From Oscillospiraceae bacterium (GTDB taxonomy: Bacteria > Bacillota > Clostridia > Oscillospirales > Ruminococcaceae): a stretch of DNA of 14,552 nt. Position numbers and translations under genes: made by a program. Positions 1 to 7,245 of this stretch are shown piece by piece (positions within the stretch are counted from its first letter, which is position 1; the number at the start of each line of letters is the position of its first letter). The DNA lies in assembly GCA_022511485.1 (NCBI GenBank), contig JAFLUJ010000178.1:1-14552 (forward strand). The letters are read 5' to 3'. The notes beneath the pieces were generated by a model. It saw nothing but the letters and a program-made list of their open reading frames with translations. It was not told where the DNA came from and made no database searches.

Positions 1-1887
1 CTTAAATTTATGGAGGTAAAAACATTCCATCACACTTTAATAATCGGTGAAACAGTAAACGACAGTACCTATGTATGCAAATACTTTTCCGAAGCTGTAC
101 CTGCTCTGCTTAAGCTTATTGTAGTCGGTATCCTTACAATGCTTATGCTTTATACCATGACCGTCCTTATAACAGTGTGCTGCGGAAGCATATTCGAGGC
201 AATAACATATACCATACTGGTCAATGCGGTTATCCCCGGCACTATCATTCTTATGCTGTATAACGTTTATAATAATCTCTATGGTGTCAGCTTTCAGTCA
301 TCCATTCTTGCTCCTTTGACCTTTACTTCCGTAGTGGGAGGATTCTACTACCTTGAAATATGGATAGCACAATCATTTGAGTACACCGGATTATTGCAGC
401 CATGGCTGTGGGCGGCATTGTTCATTCTTATGACCGCAATTTACGGAGCAGCAGCGTTTTTCCTTTACAAAAAACGCCGTGCGGAGCAGGTCTCAAAGCC
501 ATTCGTCTTCAAGCTTGCTTATTATATCATAATAACAGGCGCAATATTCTGTATCTATTCCATATATTACGTAACCGAAACAAGCATGGTATCCATGGTG
601 ATCGTTACCGCTGTATGCTACATGATTTTTGAAACTGTGACAAACAGGGGATTCAGACGCTTCTGGCTGAGCATAATAAAATACATCGCCACCATCCTTG
701 CTGCTGTGGGAATTGTATATGTGGGACACACCTCCGAGGGCTTCGGAGCAGTCCAGAAGATACCTTCTCTGTCGTCGGTATCATCGGTATCGTTAAGCTA
801 CAGCGGATTTTACGGAGATTTCCAGATGGGAAGCTGCGAGTTTATTGACCCGGAAAATATACAGACGATAATAGACGCTCACAGCGCACTTCTGAAAAAT
901 TACAATGAACAGAAGCCGAATTATCCCGGCGGATATAAACAAATGAATGAATATTACGGCGGACGATTCAACATAGACACAGCCACATCCGATAATTCTA
1001 TCTATATAGATTACAAGCTGAAAAGCGGAAAAGTAATAGAAAGACATTATTCCTTACTTAACTGGGAGGCTGCGGAAATACTCAGCAAAATAGACCTTAC
1101 CGATGAGTACAGAACCCAGAAGGCTGAAAATTACAAGAAAAAAATACTTTCCGTTTCAGCTGACATAGCCTCCGAACTTGACAATGACAACGATCGCGTA
1201 TATGCCAGCTCCGTAAGAGGCTGTTATGTGTCCAATGTAACGCTTGCTTACAGCGGTGAGGAGATCTCTCCTACAGTTCTTTACCGCAGAGGCTTCTTTG
1301 AACAGCTTGCAGAGGCATACTCAAATGATATTATGTCTATTAACGAAGAAAATTATTATCACTCTAATTTGAAAAATCTTTATTACCTGCACATAAACTC
1401 GTTTATAAGAGGCACCTCCTACGTTCTTGATGTTCCTGAATCATTTTCAAATACCCTCGGAGTACTTGAACGCTTCGGCTTTGAGATACCCAGAGTTGAA
1501 GATTTTTCCGATGATGAGCTGTGTCAGCGTCTGATAAATACAATGGCAAGCGGTAATCTGAATCTCTTTGACGAAAACCAGTGGCGTGATCTGAGAAACG
1601 TTCCTCAGGGAGAGCTTCTTCACAGCGCTTACGGACGGTACGCATTTACTCCGGAAGATGAAGTCAGGGTATTTCTGTATGAAGCTGACGGAAATATCTG
1701 TGATCTTATCCGTGCAGCAGAACCCAGGAATATTATCAGCAGCGGCTGTTATACTATTAAGGTATTTAGCGTTACCGGTGTGATACCTCCGGAGCTTACT
1801 GCACTGGCACAGACTGCTGCAAGCAAAGCGACCGGAAGGGACTATGCTGCCGAGAGCAAATACAGTGAGATCGCGAATTGGGATTAG
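1..1887 (+). CDS. Multi-spanning membrane protein, 5'-truncated, probable ABC-2-type permease relative
   Basis: The frame is open from base 1. The first ATG, at 10, has no ribosome binding site before it (only cttaaattt), so the gene most likely starts outside the window and only its C-terminal 628 codons are present. Counting from that ATG, about seven hydrophobic segments lie near residues 33-55, 62-86, 98-120, 132-153, 167-187, 190-208 and 218-239. A soluble region of nearly 390 residues follows, with no recognised catalytic motif. Many membrane helices followed by a large C-terminal domain recalls permease proteins of the YtrC/D type and DUF6449-containing permeases of Firmicutes; this assignment is from overall look only. 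The partner ATPase gene would be expected upstream, outside the window. A pair of double-hairpin repeats begins 3 nt after the stop. I am sure the gene is real, much less sure of its function. Confidence 0.8.
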   Translation, partial: LKFMEVKTFHHTLIIGETVNDSTYVCKYFSEAVPALLKLIVVGILTMLMLYTMTVLITVCCGSIFEAITYTILVNAVIPGTIILMLYNVYNNLYGVSFQSSILAPLTFTSVVGGFYYLEIWIAQSFEYTGLLQPWLWAALFILMTAIYGAAAFFLYKKRRAEQVSKPFVFKLAYYIIITGAIFCIYSIYYVTETSMVSMVIVTAVCYMIFETVTNRGFRRFWLSIIKYIATILAAVGIVYVGHTSEGFGAVQKIPSLSSVSSVSLSYSGFYGDFQMGSCEFIDPENIQTIIDAHSALLKNYNEQKPNYPGGYKQMNEYYGGRFNIDTATSDNSIYIDYKLKSGKVIERHYSLLNWEAAEILSKIDLTDEYRTQKAENYKKKILSVSADIASELDNDNDRVYASSVRGCYVSNVTLAYSGEEISPTVLYRRGFFEQLAEAYSNDIMSINEENYYHSNLKNLYYLHINSFIRGTSYVLDVPESFSNTLGVLERFGFEIPRVEDFSDDELCQRLINTMASGNLNLFDENQWRDLRNVPQGELLHSAYGRYAFTPEDEVRVFLYEADGNICDLIRAAEPRNIISSGCYTIKVFSVTGVIPPELTALAQTAASKATGRDYAAESKYSEIANWD

Positions 1888-1890
1888 CAA

Positions 1891-1978
1891 GGCTGAGCCT
1901 TGACCCATTCCGTTAGTTACTCTTTTCGGAACGGGTCAAGTACGACACGGAAATTTAGAATTTCTGTACCGTTACAAG
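1891..1978 (+). repeat. Double-hairpin repeat, copy 1
   Basis: The unit opens with GGCTGAGCC. A first stem pairs 1899-1912 with 1927-1940, giving 13 pairs and one A/C mismatch, with a 14-nt loop. A second, imperfect stem pairs 1942-1955 with 1959-1972, starting at ACGACACGG and closing with ACCGT. The unit ends GTTACAAG. It starts 3 nt after the TAG of the upstream gene. It resembles copies 2 and 3 in layout and in the conserved blocks, while the stem sequences differ. The second stem is not followed by a T-run, so it is not a plain intrinsic terminator. Confidence 0.85.
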
Positions 1979-1986
1979 TTTATATT

Positions 1987-2075
1987 GGCTGAGCCTCGAC
2001 CCTTACCGTTGCATACTGTATCGGTAAAGGGTAAAATACGACACGGGAGTATAATAACTTCCGTGTCGTTACAAG
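1987..2075 (+). repeat. Double-hairpin repeat, copy 2
   Basis: This copy lies in tandem with copy 1, 96 nt later from start to start. GGCTGAGCC is followed by a first stem (2000-2008 with 2022-2031, one bulged A) whose sequence differs from copy 1 on both arms. A second stem of 13 pairs with one G-T wobble joins 2038-2050 and 2057-2069. It also ends GTTACAAG. A TATAAT lies immediately after it (2076-2081) but has no matching -35 box, so I do not call a promoter there. Confidence 0.85.
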
Positions 2076-2132
2076 TATAATGACGGATAACAGGACGCGG
2101 AAAGCATAAACCCCGCGGGAAAGGAAATCCCT

Positions 2133-2444
2133 ATGAAGAAAGTATTTTCCACAGCAGCAGCATTGCTTGCCGCAGCGGCTTTGTTTGCGGGATGCAAGGA
2201 CAATGAAAAACTTGTTGACGACAAAGGAAACGGCGAGGGAACATCAGCCACTGAGAGCATGAACGACACCATGTCAACAGGCTCTGAGAGCTATTCAGAT
2301 GCCGAATCATCGGAAACCGGAGACGTTGACGGCGATGGTTTCCTTGAGGAATTCGGAACTGATGTAAATGATATTGTAGACGACGTCGTAACAGGCGCTG
2401 AGGATATTGTAAGCGATGTCCTTGACGTCGGAGACGGAAGATAG
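2133..2444 (+). CDS. Small acidic lipoprotein
   Basis: This 103-residue protein starts with a lipoprotein signal peptide: MKK, a long Ala/Leu core and the lipobox LFAGC with the cysteine at residue 21. It should therefore be lipid-anchored on the outer face of the membrane. The mature part of about 83 residues is strongly acidic, rich in Asp, Glu, Ser and Thr, and has almost no basic residues. A Ser/Thr/Glu linker precedes a C-terminal stretch with a D-I-V-D pattern (about residues 78-100) that could form an amphipathic helix. The start is supported by GGAAAGG 8 nt upstream. I recognise no family. The two double-hairpin repeats lie upstream and hairpin-rich DNA lies downstream, so it is probably a single-gene unit. 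Real gene, unknown role. Confidence 0.78.
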   Translation: MKKVFSTAAALLAAAALFAGCKDNEKLVDDKGNGEGTSATESMNDTMSTGSESYSDAESSETGDVDGDGFLEEFGTDVNDIVDDVVTGAEDIVSDVLDVGDGR

Positions 2445-2447
2445 TGT

Positions 2448-2472
2448 GCTGTAAAATCTTCGATTTTACAGC
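2448..2472 (+). terminator. Hairpin after the lipoprotein gene, possible terminator
   Basis: A perfect 10-bp stem (GCTGTAAAAT with ATTTTACAGC) carries a CTTCG loop and begins 3 nt after the lipoprotein stop codon. A clean T-run does not follow directly; only TTTT and TTTTT patches lie further on (2479-2482, 2487-2491). Termination is likely but may be weak, or the hairpin may stabilise the mRNA 3' end. Confidence 0.5.
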
Positions 2473-2473
2473 T

Positions 2474-2562
2474 GCGAGTTTTGTGCTTTTTGGACAGCAT
2501 ACTCAATAAATTGAGCGCCCAAAATTTTGCTGTGCAAAACCGCAAGACAAATATTGTTTGTC
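2474..2562. other. Nested inverted repeats, possible structured RNA or palindromic element
   Basis: Several inverted repeats fit inside one another. GCG-A-GTTTTG (2474-2483) pairs with CAAAAC-CGC (2535-2543). Inside it TTTTGG (2488-2493) pairs with CCAAAA (2519-2524), and inside that lies CTCAATAAATTGAG (2502-2515). A further hairpin, GACAAA with TTTGTC, spans 2546-2562. No open reading frame of interest is present. The interval lies between a plus-strand gene end and the terminator of the minus-strand kinase. It could be a degenerate terminator cluster, a small palindromic element or a structured transcript. Confidence 0.4.
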
Positions 2563-2606
2563 ATAAACGTCGCGAAATAAGTGATGCTTTTTACAATAGC
2601 ATTATC

Positions 2607-2648
2607 AAAATGGGCTGATTCACTGGTAAATATCAGTGAATCAGCCCA
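2607..2648 (-). terminator. Intrinsic terminator of the kinase operon
   Basis: A perfect 15-bp stem joins 2611-2625 (TGGGCTGATTCACTG) and 2634-2648 with an 8-nt loop. Read on the minus strand it lies 26 nt past the kinase stop codon and is followed by TTTTGATAAT. It may also act weakly on plus-strand transcripts. Confidence 0.8.
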
Positions 2649-2674
2649 TAACTTATTTATTGTGTAATGACGCT

Positions 2675-5632
2675 TTAATTAGCAACAGCTGCGGCAATAT
2701 GACCCATCCATTTCTCAATGATCTCGTTGCATCTGTCAATGTCACTGGATTCCACTGCCGATTTAAGATCGTTGAAATATTCCTCCTGCTCGCCGGAATA
2801 GCTGAACTTGGACATCTCGTCCATAGCGTCCTCTATTTCAAGGGTGTCAAATTCGGCAAGAGCGTGCTGCATTTTTTCCAGCATACGCTGTACAGCATTA
2901 TGCTTTTCGTCCTCGCCCATTTCCATTATGCTTGTGCCCCATTCTTCTATGATCCTGTTGCAGGTCTCAAAATCAGTGTTCATAGCAGCTTCCTTGAGCT
3001 TTTCAAAACGACTGAGCTGATCGTCTGTAAATTTGAAGCTCTCCATTGCTTCAAGCGCTTCCTCTATCTGGAGGGTATCAAAATTATCCAGAGCCACCTG
3101 CATCTGTTCAAGCATACGCAGAAGATCCTCTGTCTCCTGAGGTTTCTCCTCTTCCACCTCAGCACATTCAGGGAAGTATGGTGCAAGTATGTCCTTGAAT
3201 TTAAGGTACTCGGAAAGCATCCTGTCGGTCTTTTCATTTATGAGGTCGATGTCGCCGTCGTTTCCTGCTTTCTCCATTTCAGCAGCAAGACTGGATACCA
3301 GATTTGCTCCGATCTGCTTGGAGGTACTTTTCAGTGAGTGTACCTCTATAGTGTAATCCCTCCAGCGGCCTGCCTCCTTATGATCAAGTATTGTCTTATG
3401 CTTCTTCTCAATAGCGCAGAAATACTCCTTAAGCACAGTCCGGAAAAGCTTTTCGTTGCCCAGAAGCTTTAACGCCTGCTGAGTATCCAGCTCCTTGATC
3501 TTCATTATGCTGTCAGGTTCATGCGAACCGGAGGAATACTGAGGAATATCCTGTACCGAACCCCTGGACGCATCGCTCTTGTCAATAGGAGTGATCTTCT
3601 CCTTGGGAAGCCACTTTCTCAGCTTGGAAACAATATCCTTTATCTCAATAGGCTTTGCAACAAAATCGTTCATGCCTTCCTCAATGAACATCTCCTTTGC
3701 ACCGCCAACAGCGTTTGCAGTCAGAGCGATGATAGGAACATTCTGGTACTCCGGCATGAGACGTCTGATAATGTGAGTTGCCTCGATACCGTCTACCTCA
3801 GGCATCATGTGATCCATAAAGATAAGGTCAAACTTGGTGTCGTGTATCTTTTCGATAGCCTCTGCCGCACTGGAAGCAACCTCGATCTGCATACTCAGAG
3901 GTTCAAGCAGACCCTTTGCAACAGTAAGGTTTACCGTATTGTCATCAACAACAAGTATGTGAGCGTCGGGAGCCACAAAGGTGAAGGTCTCTGCTTCACT
4001 GCCGCTGTCTCCTCCCATGTCAACATCGGTTATGCCCAATGCATTGTACAGGCTGAGGGAATATACAGGCTTGCTGATGACCCGGACGTTTGACATATCT
4101 ATAGGCTCCATATTGTCGTACTCATTCAGCACCAGACTGTATACATCAGGGTGGGTGTCAAGATACTGCTGTATAGACTGAGTAAAGAATGCCTTGTCCA
4201 CAATGATAAAGTCAGTGGTCAGATCCTCCAGAGAGCCGTTCTCCGAAAGGTCGATGTAGTCAGCGCCGATACGCTTCAGATCCTTTATCAGCTGATTATA
4301 CACATATTTATTTTCCACAAGGACTGCAACAGCAAGAGGCTTGTCAAGGACAGGCACTGCACTGGAATCGTTTATGATCTTCTGAGGAAGCTCAAAGAAG
4401 AACTTTGTTCCCTTTTCATATTCGCTCTCTACCGAGATCTTTCCATGCATGAGGTGCAGCAGCTGCTGGGATATGGCAAGACCCAATCCTGTACCCTCAA
4501 TGTTTCGGTTACGCTTGCTGTCCACCTGCTGGAAGGAATTGAACAGCTTCTTCATATCGTTCTTCTTTATACCGATACCGGTATCACATATTGCCACCTT
4601 GATAATGACCGTATCCTCATTCTGACGCTCCCCGCTCATTTCAAGGCGCACCTCGCCGTGATTCGTGAATTTTACCGCATTGGTAAGCAGATTAAGGATT
4701 ATCTGGTGTATTCTTATATTGTCGCCGTAAAGATTCTGAGGAAGATCGGGAGCAATGTCCATAATAAATTCAATATCCTTGTCTCCTATACGGCTGTTTA
4801 CGATACCGGTCAGATCGTTTACAAGTGACAATGGCTCGTATTCCACCTCAACAATATCCATCTTGCCGGACTCGATCTTTGAGAAGTCCAGAATATCGTT
4901 AATGATGACCAGCAGGTTATGGCTGGACGCCTTTACCTGATGTATGTACTCTCTTGCAGAACTCGACATCTCCTCACGAAGAGCAAGGTCAGCAAGACCT
5001 ATTACCGCGTTCATGGGAGTACGTATCTCATGGCTCATGTTTGCAAGGAAGTCCGATTTTACATGGGAAGCCTTTTCAGCCTCATGTCTGCTCTTGTCAA
5101 GCTCGTAGGAGCGGTATGCGATATTTGAAAGCACTACAGCAATAACATAAAGGAAGTGGGACGCCTTGTCCACCAGCTCCTTATCAATTATCTTTATCTT
5201 CTTGACCGCCTCTACATATTTGTCCGGGTCAACCCCAAGCTCCCTGGCAGTATTTTCAAACTTTTTCAGATCGGGAGACTCTGTAAGCACCTGACCGCCG
5301 ATAAAGCTTCCCACCATTTCGCCGTTTGCCATGATCGGAGCTGCATAATCCACCAGACCTGCATGACAATAATATGAGCAGAATTTTCCGTTGGCAAGAG
5401 CCATTTCCGCACCCTTACGGTCACAGATCTCACATCTGTGCTTACCGACCTCGGAGGTTCTTGTATACCTCATACACAAGTCGGTAAAATTGGAACCGTC
5501 CGTAACGGCAATTCCGTTTTTATCAGTAGTAAGTGCAGCCATTCCGGTCAGGTCGGAGAAAGCGTCCTGGATCATTTGCAGGGTATTGATGTCTATCAGA
5601 TCGGTCAGATGCAGCTCATTATTTTCATCCAT
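2675..5632 (-). CDS. PocR-type cytoplasmic hybrid sensor histidine kinase with C-terminal duplicated repeat
   Basis: A 985-residue multidomain kinase with no membrane segment. Residues about 10-175 match the PocR sensory domain (Cys-rich HRCEICDR and YYCHAGLVDYAAPI motifs), which in relatives senses small molecules. HisKA carries SHEIRTP with His201. The ATPase domain shows the N box NLLTNAVKFT (314-323), DTGIGI (350-355) and GTGLGLAI (380-387). Residues about 433-535 look like a receiver without the acidic pair. An intact receiver follows (Asp563/Asp564, phospho-acceptor Asp607, Thr638, Lys660), then an HPt domain (EVHSLKSTS, His765). The tail (about 837-979) holds two 66-residue helical repeats. 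I chose ATG at 5632 over an in-frame GTG at 5644 because that GTG lies in the GGAGGGGTGGAG ribosome binding region. It is the second gene of an operon, 22 nt after the receiver-protein gene. The ligand is unknown. Confidence 0.93.
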   Translation of the reverse strand: MDENNELHLTDLIDINTLQMIQDAFSDLTGMAALTTDKNGIAVTDGSNFTDLCMRYTRTSEVGKHRCEICDRKGAEMALANGKFCSYYCHAGLVDYAAPIMANGEMVGSFIGGQVLTESPDLKKFENTARELGVDPDKYVEAVKKIKIIDKELVDKASHFLYVIAVVLSNIAYRSYELDKSRHEAEKASHVKSDFLANMSHEIRTPMNAVIGLADLALREEMSSSAREYIHQVKASSHNLLVIINDILDFSKIESGKMDIVEVEYEPLSLVNDLTGIVNSRIGDKDIEFIMDIAPDLPQNLYGDNIRIHQIILNLLTNAVKFTNHGEVRLEMSGERQNEDTVIIKVAICDTGIGIKKNDMKKLFNSFQQVDSKRNRNIEGTGLGLAISQQLLHLMHGKISVESEYEKGTKFFFELPQKIINDSSAVPVLDKPLAVAVLVENKYVYNQLIKDLKRIGADYIDLSENGSLEDLTTDFIIVDKAFFTQSIQQYLDTHPDVYSLVLNEYDNMEPIDMSNVRVISKPVYSLSLYNALGITDVDMGGDSGSEAETFTFVAPDAHILVVDDNTVNLTVAKGLLEPLSMQIEVASSAAEAIEKIHDTKFDLIFMDHMMPEVDGIEATHIIRRLMPEYQNVPIIALTANAVGGAKEMFIEEGMNDFVAKPIEIKDIVSKLRKWLPKEKITPIDKSDASRGSVQDIPQYSSGSHEPDSIMKIKELDTQQALKLLGNEKLFRTVLKEYFCAIEKKHKTILDHKEAGRWRDYTIEVHSLKSTSKQIGANLVSSLAAEMEKAGNDGDIDLINEKTDRMLSEYLKFKDILAPYFPECAEVEEEKPQETEDLLRMLEQMQVALDNFDTLQIEEALEAMESFKFTDDQLSRFEKLKEAAMNTDFETCNRIIEEWGTSIMEMGEDEKHNAVQRMLEKMQHALAEFDTLEIEDAMDEMSKFSYSGEQEEYFNDLKSAVESSDIDRCNEIIEKWMGHIAAAVAN

Positions 5633-5654
5633 AATACTCTCCACCCCTCCGGAA

Positions 5655-6581
5655 TCAGTTTGTAAGGTTGGTTATGGTTGCGAAAAGCATATCCATGTCG
5701 ATAGGCTTAAGCAAATATCCATGAGGCTTAAGGGACATTACCTCCATGATCTTTTCCCTTTCCGAAACACCGGTCAGGAAGCAGACAGGAACCCGGTTCG
5801 CATTTTCATTTGCCTTGATCTTACGGAATATATCCGCTCCTGTTTCAACAGGCATTTCGTAGTCCAGGATAACCAGGTCTACGTCCTTTGCCTCCAGGAA
5901 TTTTTCTACCATGATACCATTTACCATAGTAGTAACGTCATATGTATCCTCCAGAGCGGTTTTCAGCATTTTCAGGATAGTGCGGTCGTCGTCCACGATA
6001 AGAATGTGCTTCTTTCTCTTTGCAGCCCTGACAGCAGCCGGATCGGGAGCGCCGGCTTCCTTTGCAGCCTCGGCTTTTGCGAGAATTTCCTTTGCTTTTT
6101 CCAGCTCTTCCGCCTGTTTGGCTTTCTCCTCCTGTTCAACACGGGCAGCCTCGGCGATAAGTCTTTCTGCCTCTGCCTTTTCTCTGCGTTCTTCAAGGAA
6201 TCGTGTGATCCTCAGTGCCATATTATCCGCTGAGATCGGACGTCTGATGACCAGATCAATGGCATATCTGGTATGGTCTGCGATCTCGATGCTTGTATTG
6301 GCGTCACAGATAACGATAAGGGGAGCTCCGTTATAGAAGCGGTGATCCCTGAGAGTATTGGTCTGTGAAAGAATATTGCTGTACATTGATTCAGCGAAGC
6401 ATAAGTACGCGTCAGGTTCAAAAAGCTCAAAATGGTTGATGACATCCTGCCAGCAGTCCGATGTGCTCAGGCATTTGAAATACAGGTCGGTATGCTGTAT
6501 AAAATCCGTTACAAAAGCGGAATTTTTTCCGTTGATAAGGATCTTGAATTTATTTTCCGGTTTATTGTCTGCGCCTGCCAT
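5655..6581 (-). CDS. Receiver-domain protein with pseudo-receiver and coiled coil
   Basis: A 308-residue protein with no DNA-binding or enzymatic output domain. Residues about 10-130 look like a receiver fold that has lost the acidic pair but keeps a receiver-like end (LVIRRPIS). A charged Ala/Glu/Lys stretch at about 129-190 is a likely coiled coil. The C-terminal receiver (191-308) is complete: Asp197-199, phospho-acceptor Asp240 in VILDYEMP, Thr270 and Lys292 in LLKPI. It is encoded just before the hybrid kinase and should exchange phosphoryl groups with the kinase HPt or share its output. ATG at 6581 is preferred because AAAGGTG lies 8-9 nt upstream; the longer frame would need a TTG at 6629 without a good site. 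The operon promoter lies at 6644-6672. Its output partner is not visible here. Confidence 0.9.
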   Translation of the reverse strand: MAGADNKPENKFKILINGKNSAFVTDFIQHTDLYFKCLSTSDCWQDVINHFELFEPDAYLCFAESMYSNILSQTNTLRDHRFYNGAPLIVICDANTSIEIADHTRYAIDLVIRRPISADNMALRITRFLEERREKAEAERLIAEAARVEQEEKAKQAEELEKAKEILAKAEAAKEAGAPDPAAVRAAKRKKHILIVDDDRTILKMLKTALEDTYDVTTMVNGIMVEKFLEAKDVDLVILDYEMPVETGADIFRKIKANENANRVPVCFLTGVSEREKIMEVMSLKPHGYLLKPIDMDMLFATITNLTN

Positions 6582-6643
6582 AGTAACTACACCTTTCTTA
6601 TTTAAGATTTGATTAAATTGATCTTTCAAAAGACATTTAATTT

Positions 6644-6672
6644 ATTTTACCATATTTTTTAAAGCCTGTCAA
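6644..6672 (-). promoter_or_regulatory. Sigma-A promoter of the receiver/kinase operon
   Basis: On the minus strand TTGACA (6672-6667) and TAAAAT (6649-6644) are separated by 17 nt. The expected transcript leader is about 55 nt before the ATG at 6581. Confidence 0.8.
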
Positions 6673-6721
6673 TATGAGCAGACCGAATTAGAAAAAAATC
6701 AATAAAATTTTTGTTTACCCC

Positions 6722-6750
6722 TTGACAAATTAAACAATATGTAGTATAAT
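6722..6750 (+). promoter_or_regulatory. Consensus sigma-A promoter of the ylxM-ffh run
   Basis: TTGACA (6722-6727) and TATAAT (6745-6750) are separated by 17 nt, a perfect consensus. The early leader carries a small hairpin, GTAAAG (6753-6758) with CTTTAC (6766-6771). The promoter is divergent from the kinase-operon promoter, with the two -35 boxes about 50 nt apart. Confidence 0.88.
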
Positions 6751-6794
6751 ATGTAAAGTATTTTTCTTTACAACCATGCCGAGGTGGAACAAAA

Positions 6795-7169
6795 ATGAAC
6801 ACAGAAAAGGATCTGCGGGTGTCAGTGCTGCTGGATTACTATGCTCCTATGCTGACTGACAAGCAGAGGGACGTTATCGACTTATATTATAATGAGGATC
6901 TGTCCCTGTCCGAAATAGCTGAGCACGAGGGGATCACCCGTCAGGGAGTCCGTGACAGCATAAAGCGTGGCGAACAGACCCTGTACGAGATGGAAGAAAA
7001 ATTTCATCTGGCAGAGCGTTCGGAGCAGTACGGAAACATGATGAGCCGCATTGCCGAGCTTGCGGAGGGTATCCGAACCGACTGTGCAATGTACGGTAAT
7101 CCCAAGCCTATATTAAAGCGTGCGGAGAACATCGCACAGCTTGCGGAAGAAAACAAGGAGCTGTTCTGA
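6795..7169 (+). CDS. ylxM: YlxM/p13-like HTH protein linked to the SRP pathway
   Basis: This 124-residue protein belongs to the UPF0122 (YlxM/p13) family, whose genes sit directly upstream of ffh in many Firmicutes and whose members are implicated in signal recognition particle function. Residues about 20-70 form a sigma-region-4-like helix-turn-helix, with LTDKQRDVIDLYYNEDLSLS followed by EIAEHEGITRQGVRDSIKR. The rest is helical and acidic. Length is close to the family norm of about 110-125. GAGGTGG at 6781-6787 supports the ATG, and the perfect promoter 45 nt upstream makes it the first gene of the run. ffh starts 76 nt downstream. Confidence 0.93.
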   Translation: MNTEKDLRVSVLLDYYAPMLTDKQRDVIDLYYNEDLSLSEIAEHEGITRQGVRDSIKRGEQTLYEMEEKFHLAERSEQYGNMMSRIAELAEGIRTDCAMYGNPKPILKRAENIAQLAEENKELF

Positions 7170-7245
7170 CAGAGGCAGGAAATCAAGAGGCAAGAAGCAG
7201 CAGAACTGTCAAGCGATACTTTATTAATAGATAAGGATGGTTTTT

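Noticed and set aside
1891..2075. CRISPR array or insertion-sequence ends at the tandem repeats
   Set aside because: Only two units in tandem, with no spacers of uniform length, no transposase and no target duplication seen; internal hairpins with paired changes fit a structured element better.
2076..2081. TATAAT after repeat copy 2 as a promoter for the lipoprotein gene
   Set aside because: No acceptable -35 box at 16-18 nt and no extended -10 TG; left uncalled.
5633..5644. GTG at 5644 as start of the hybrid kinase
   Set aside because: It falls inside the GGAGGGGTGGAG ribosome binding region; ATG at 5632 is better placed.
2636..6336. Several plus-strand open frames (for example 2636-3337, 4151-4828, 5391-6233) opposite the kinase operon
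   Set aside because: They lie antisense to clearly homologous minus-strand domains, lack good ribosome binding sites and show no recognisable protein pattern; they are shadows of the kinase and receiver genes.
6582..6629. TTG at 6629 as start of the receiver protein
   Set aside because: No ribosome binding site precedes it and the added residues look non-domain; ATG at 6581 has AAAGGTG upstream.
7237..7245. ATG at 7237 as start of ffh
   Set aside because: It is part of the AAGGATGG ribosome binding site and would add three residues not seen in the family.
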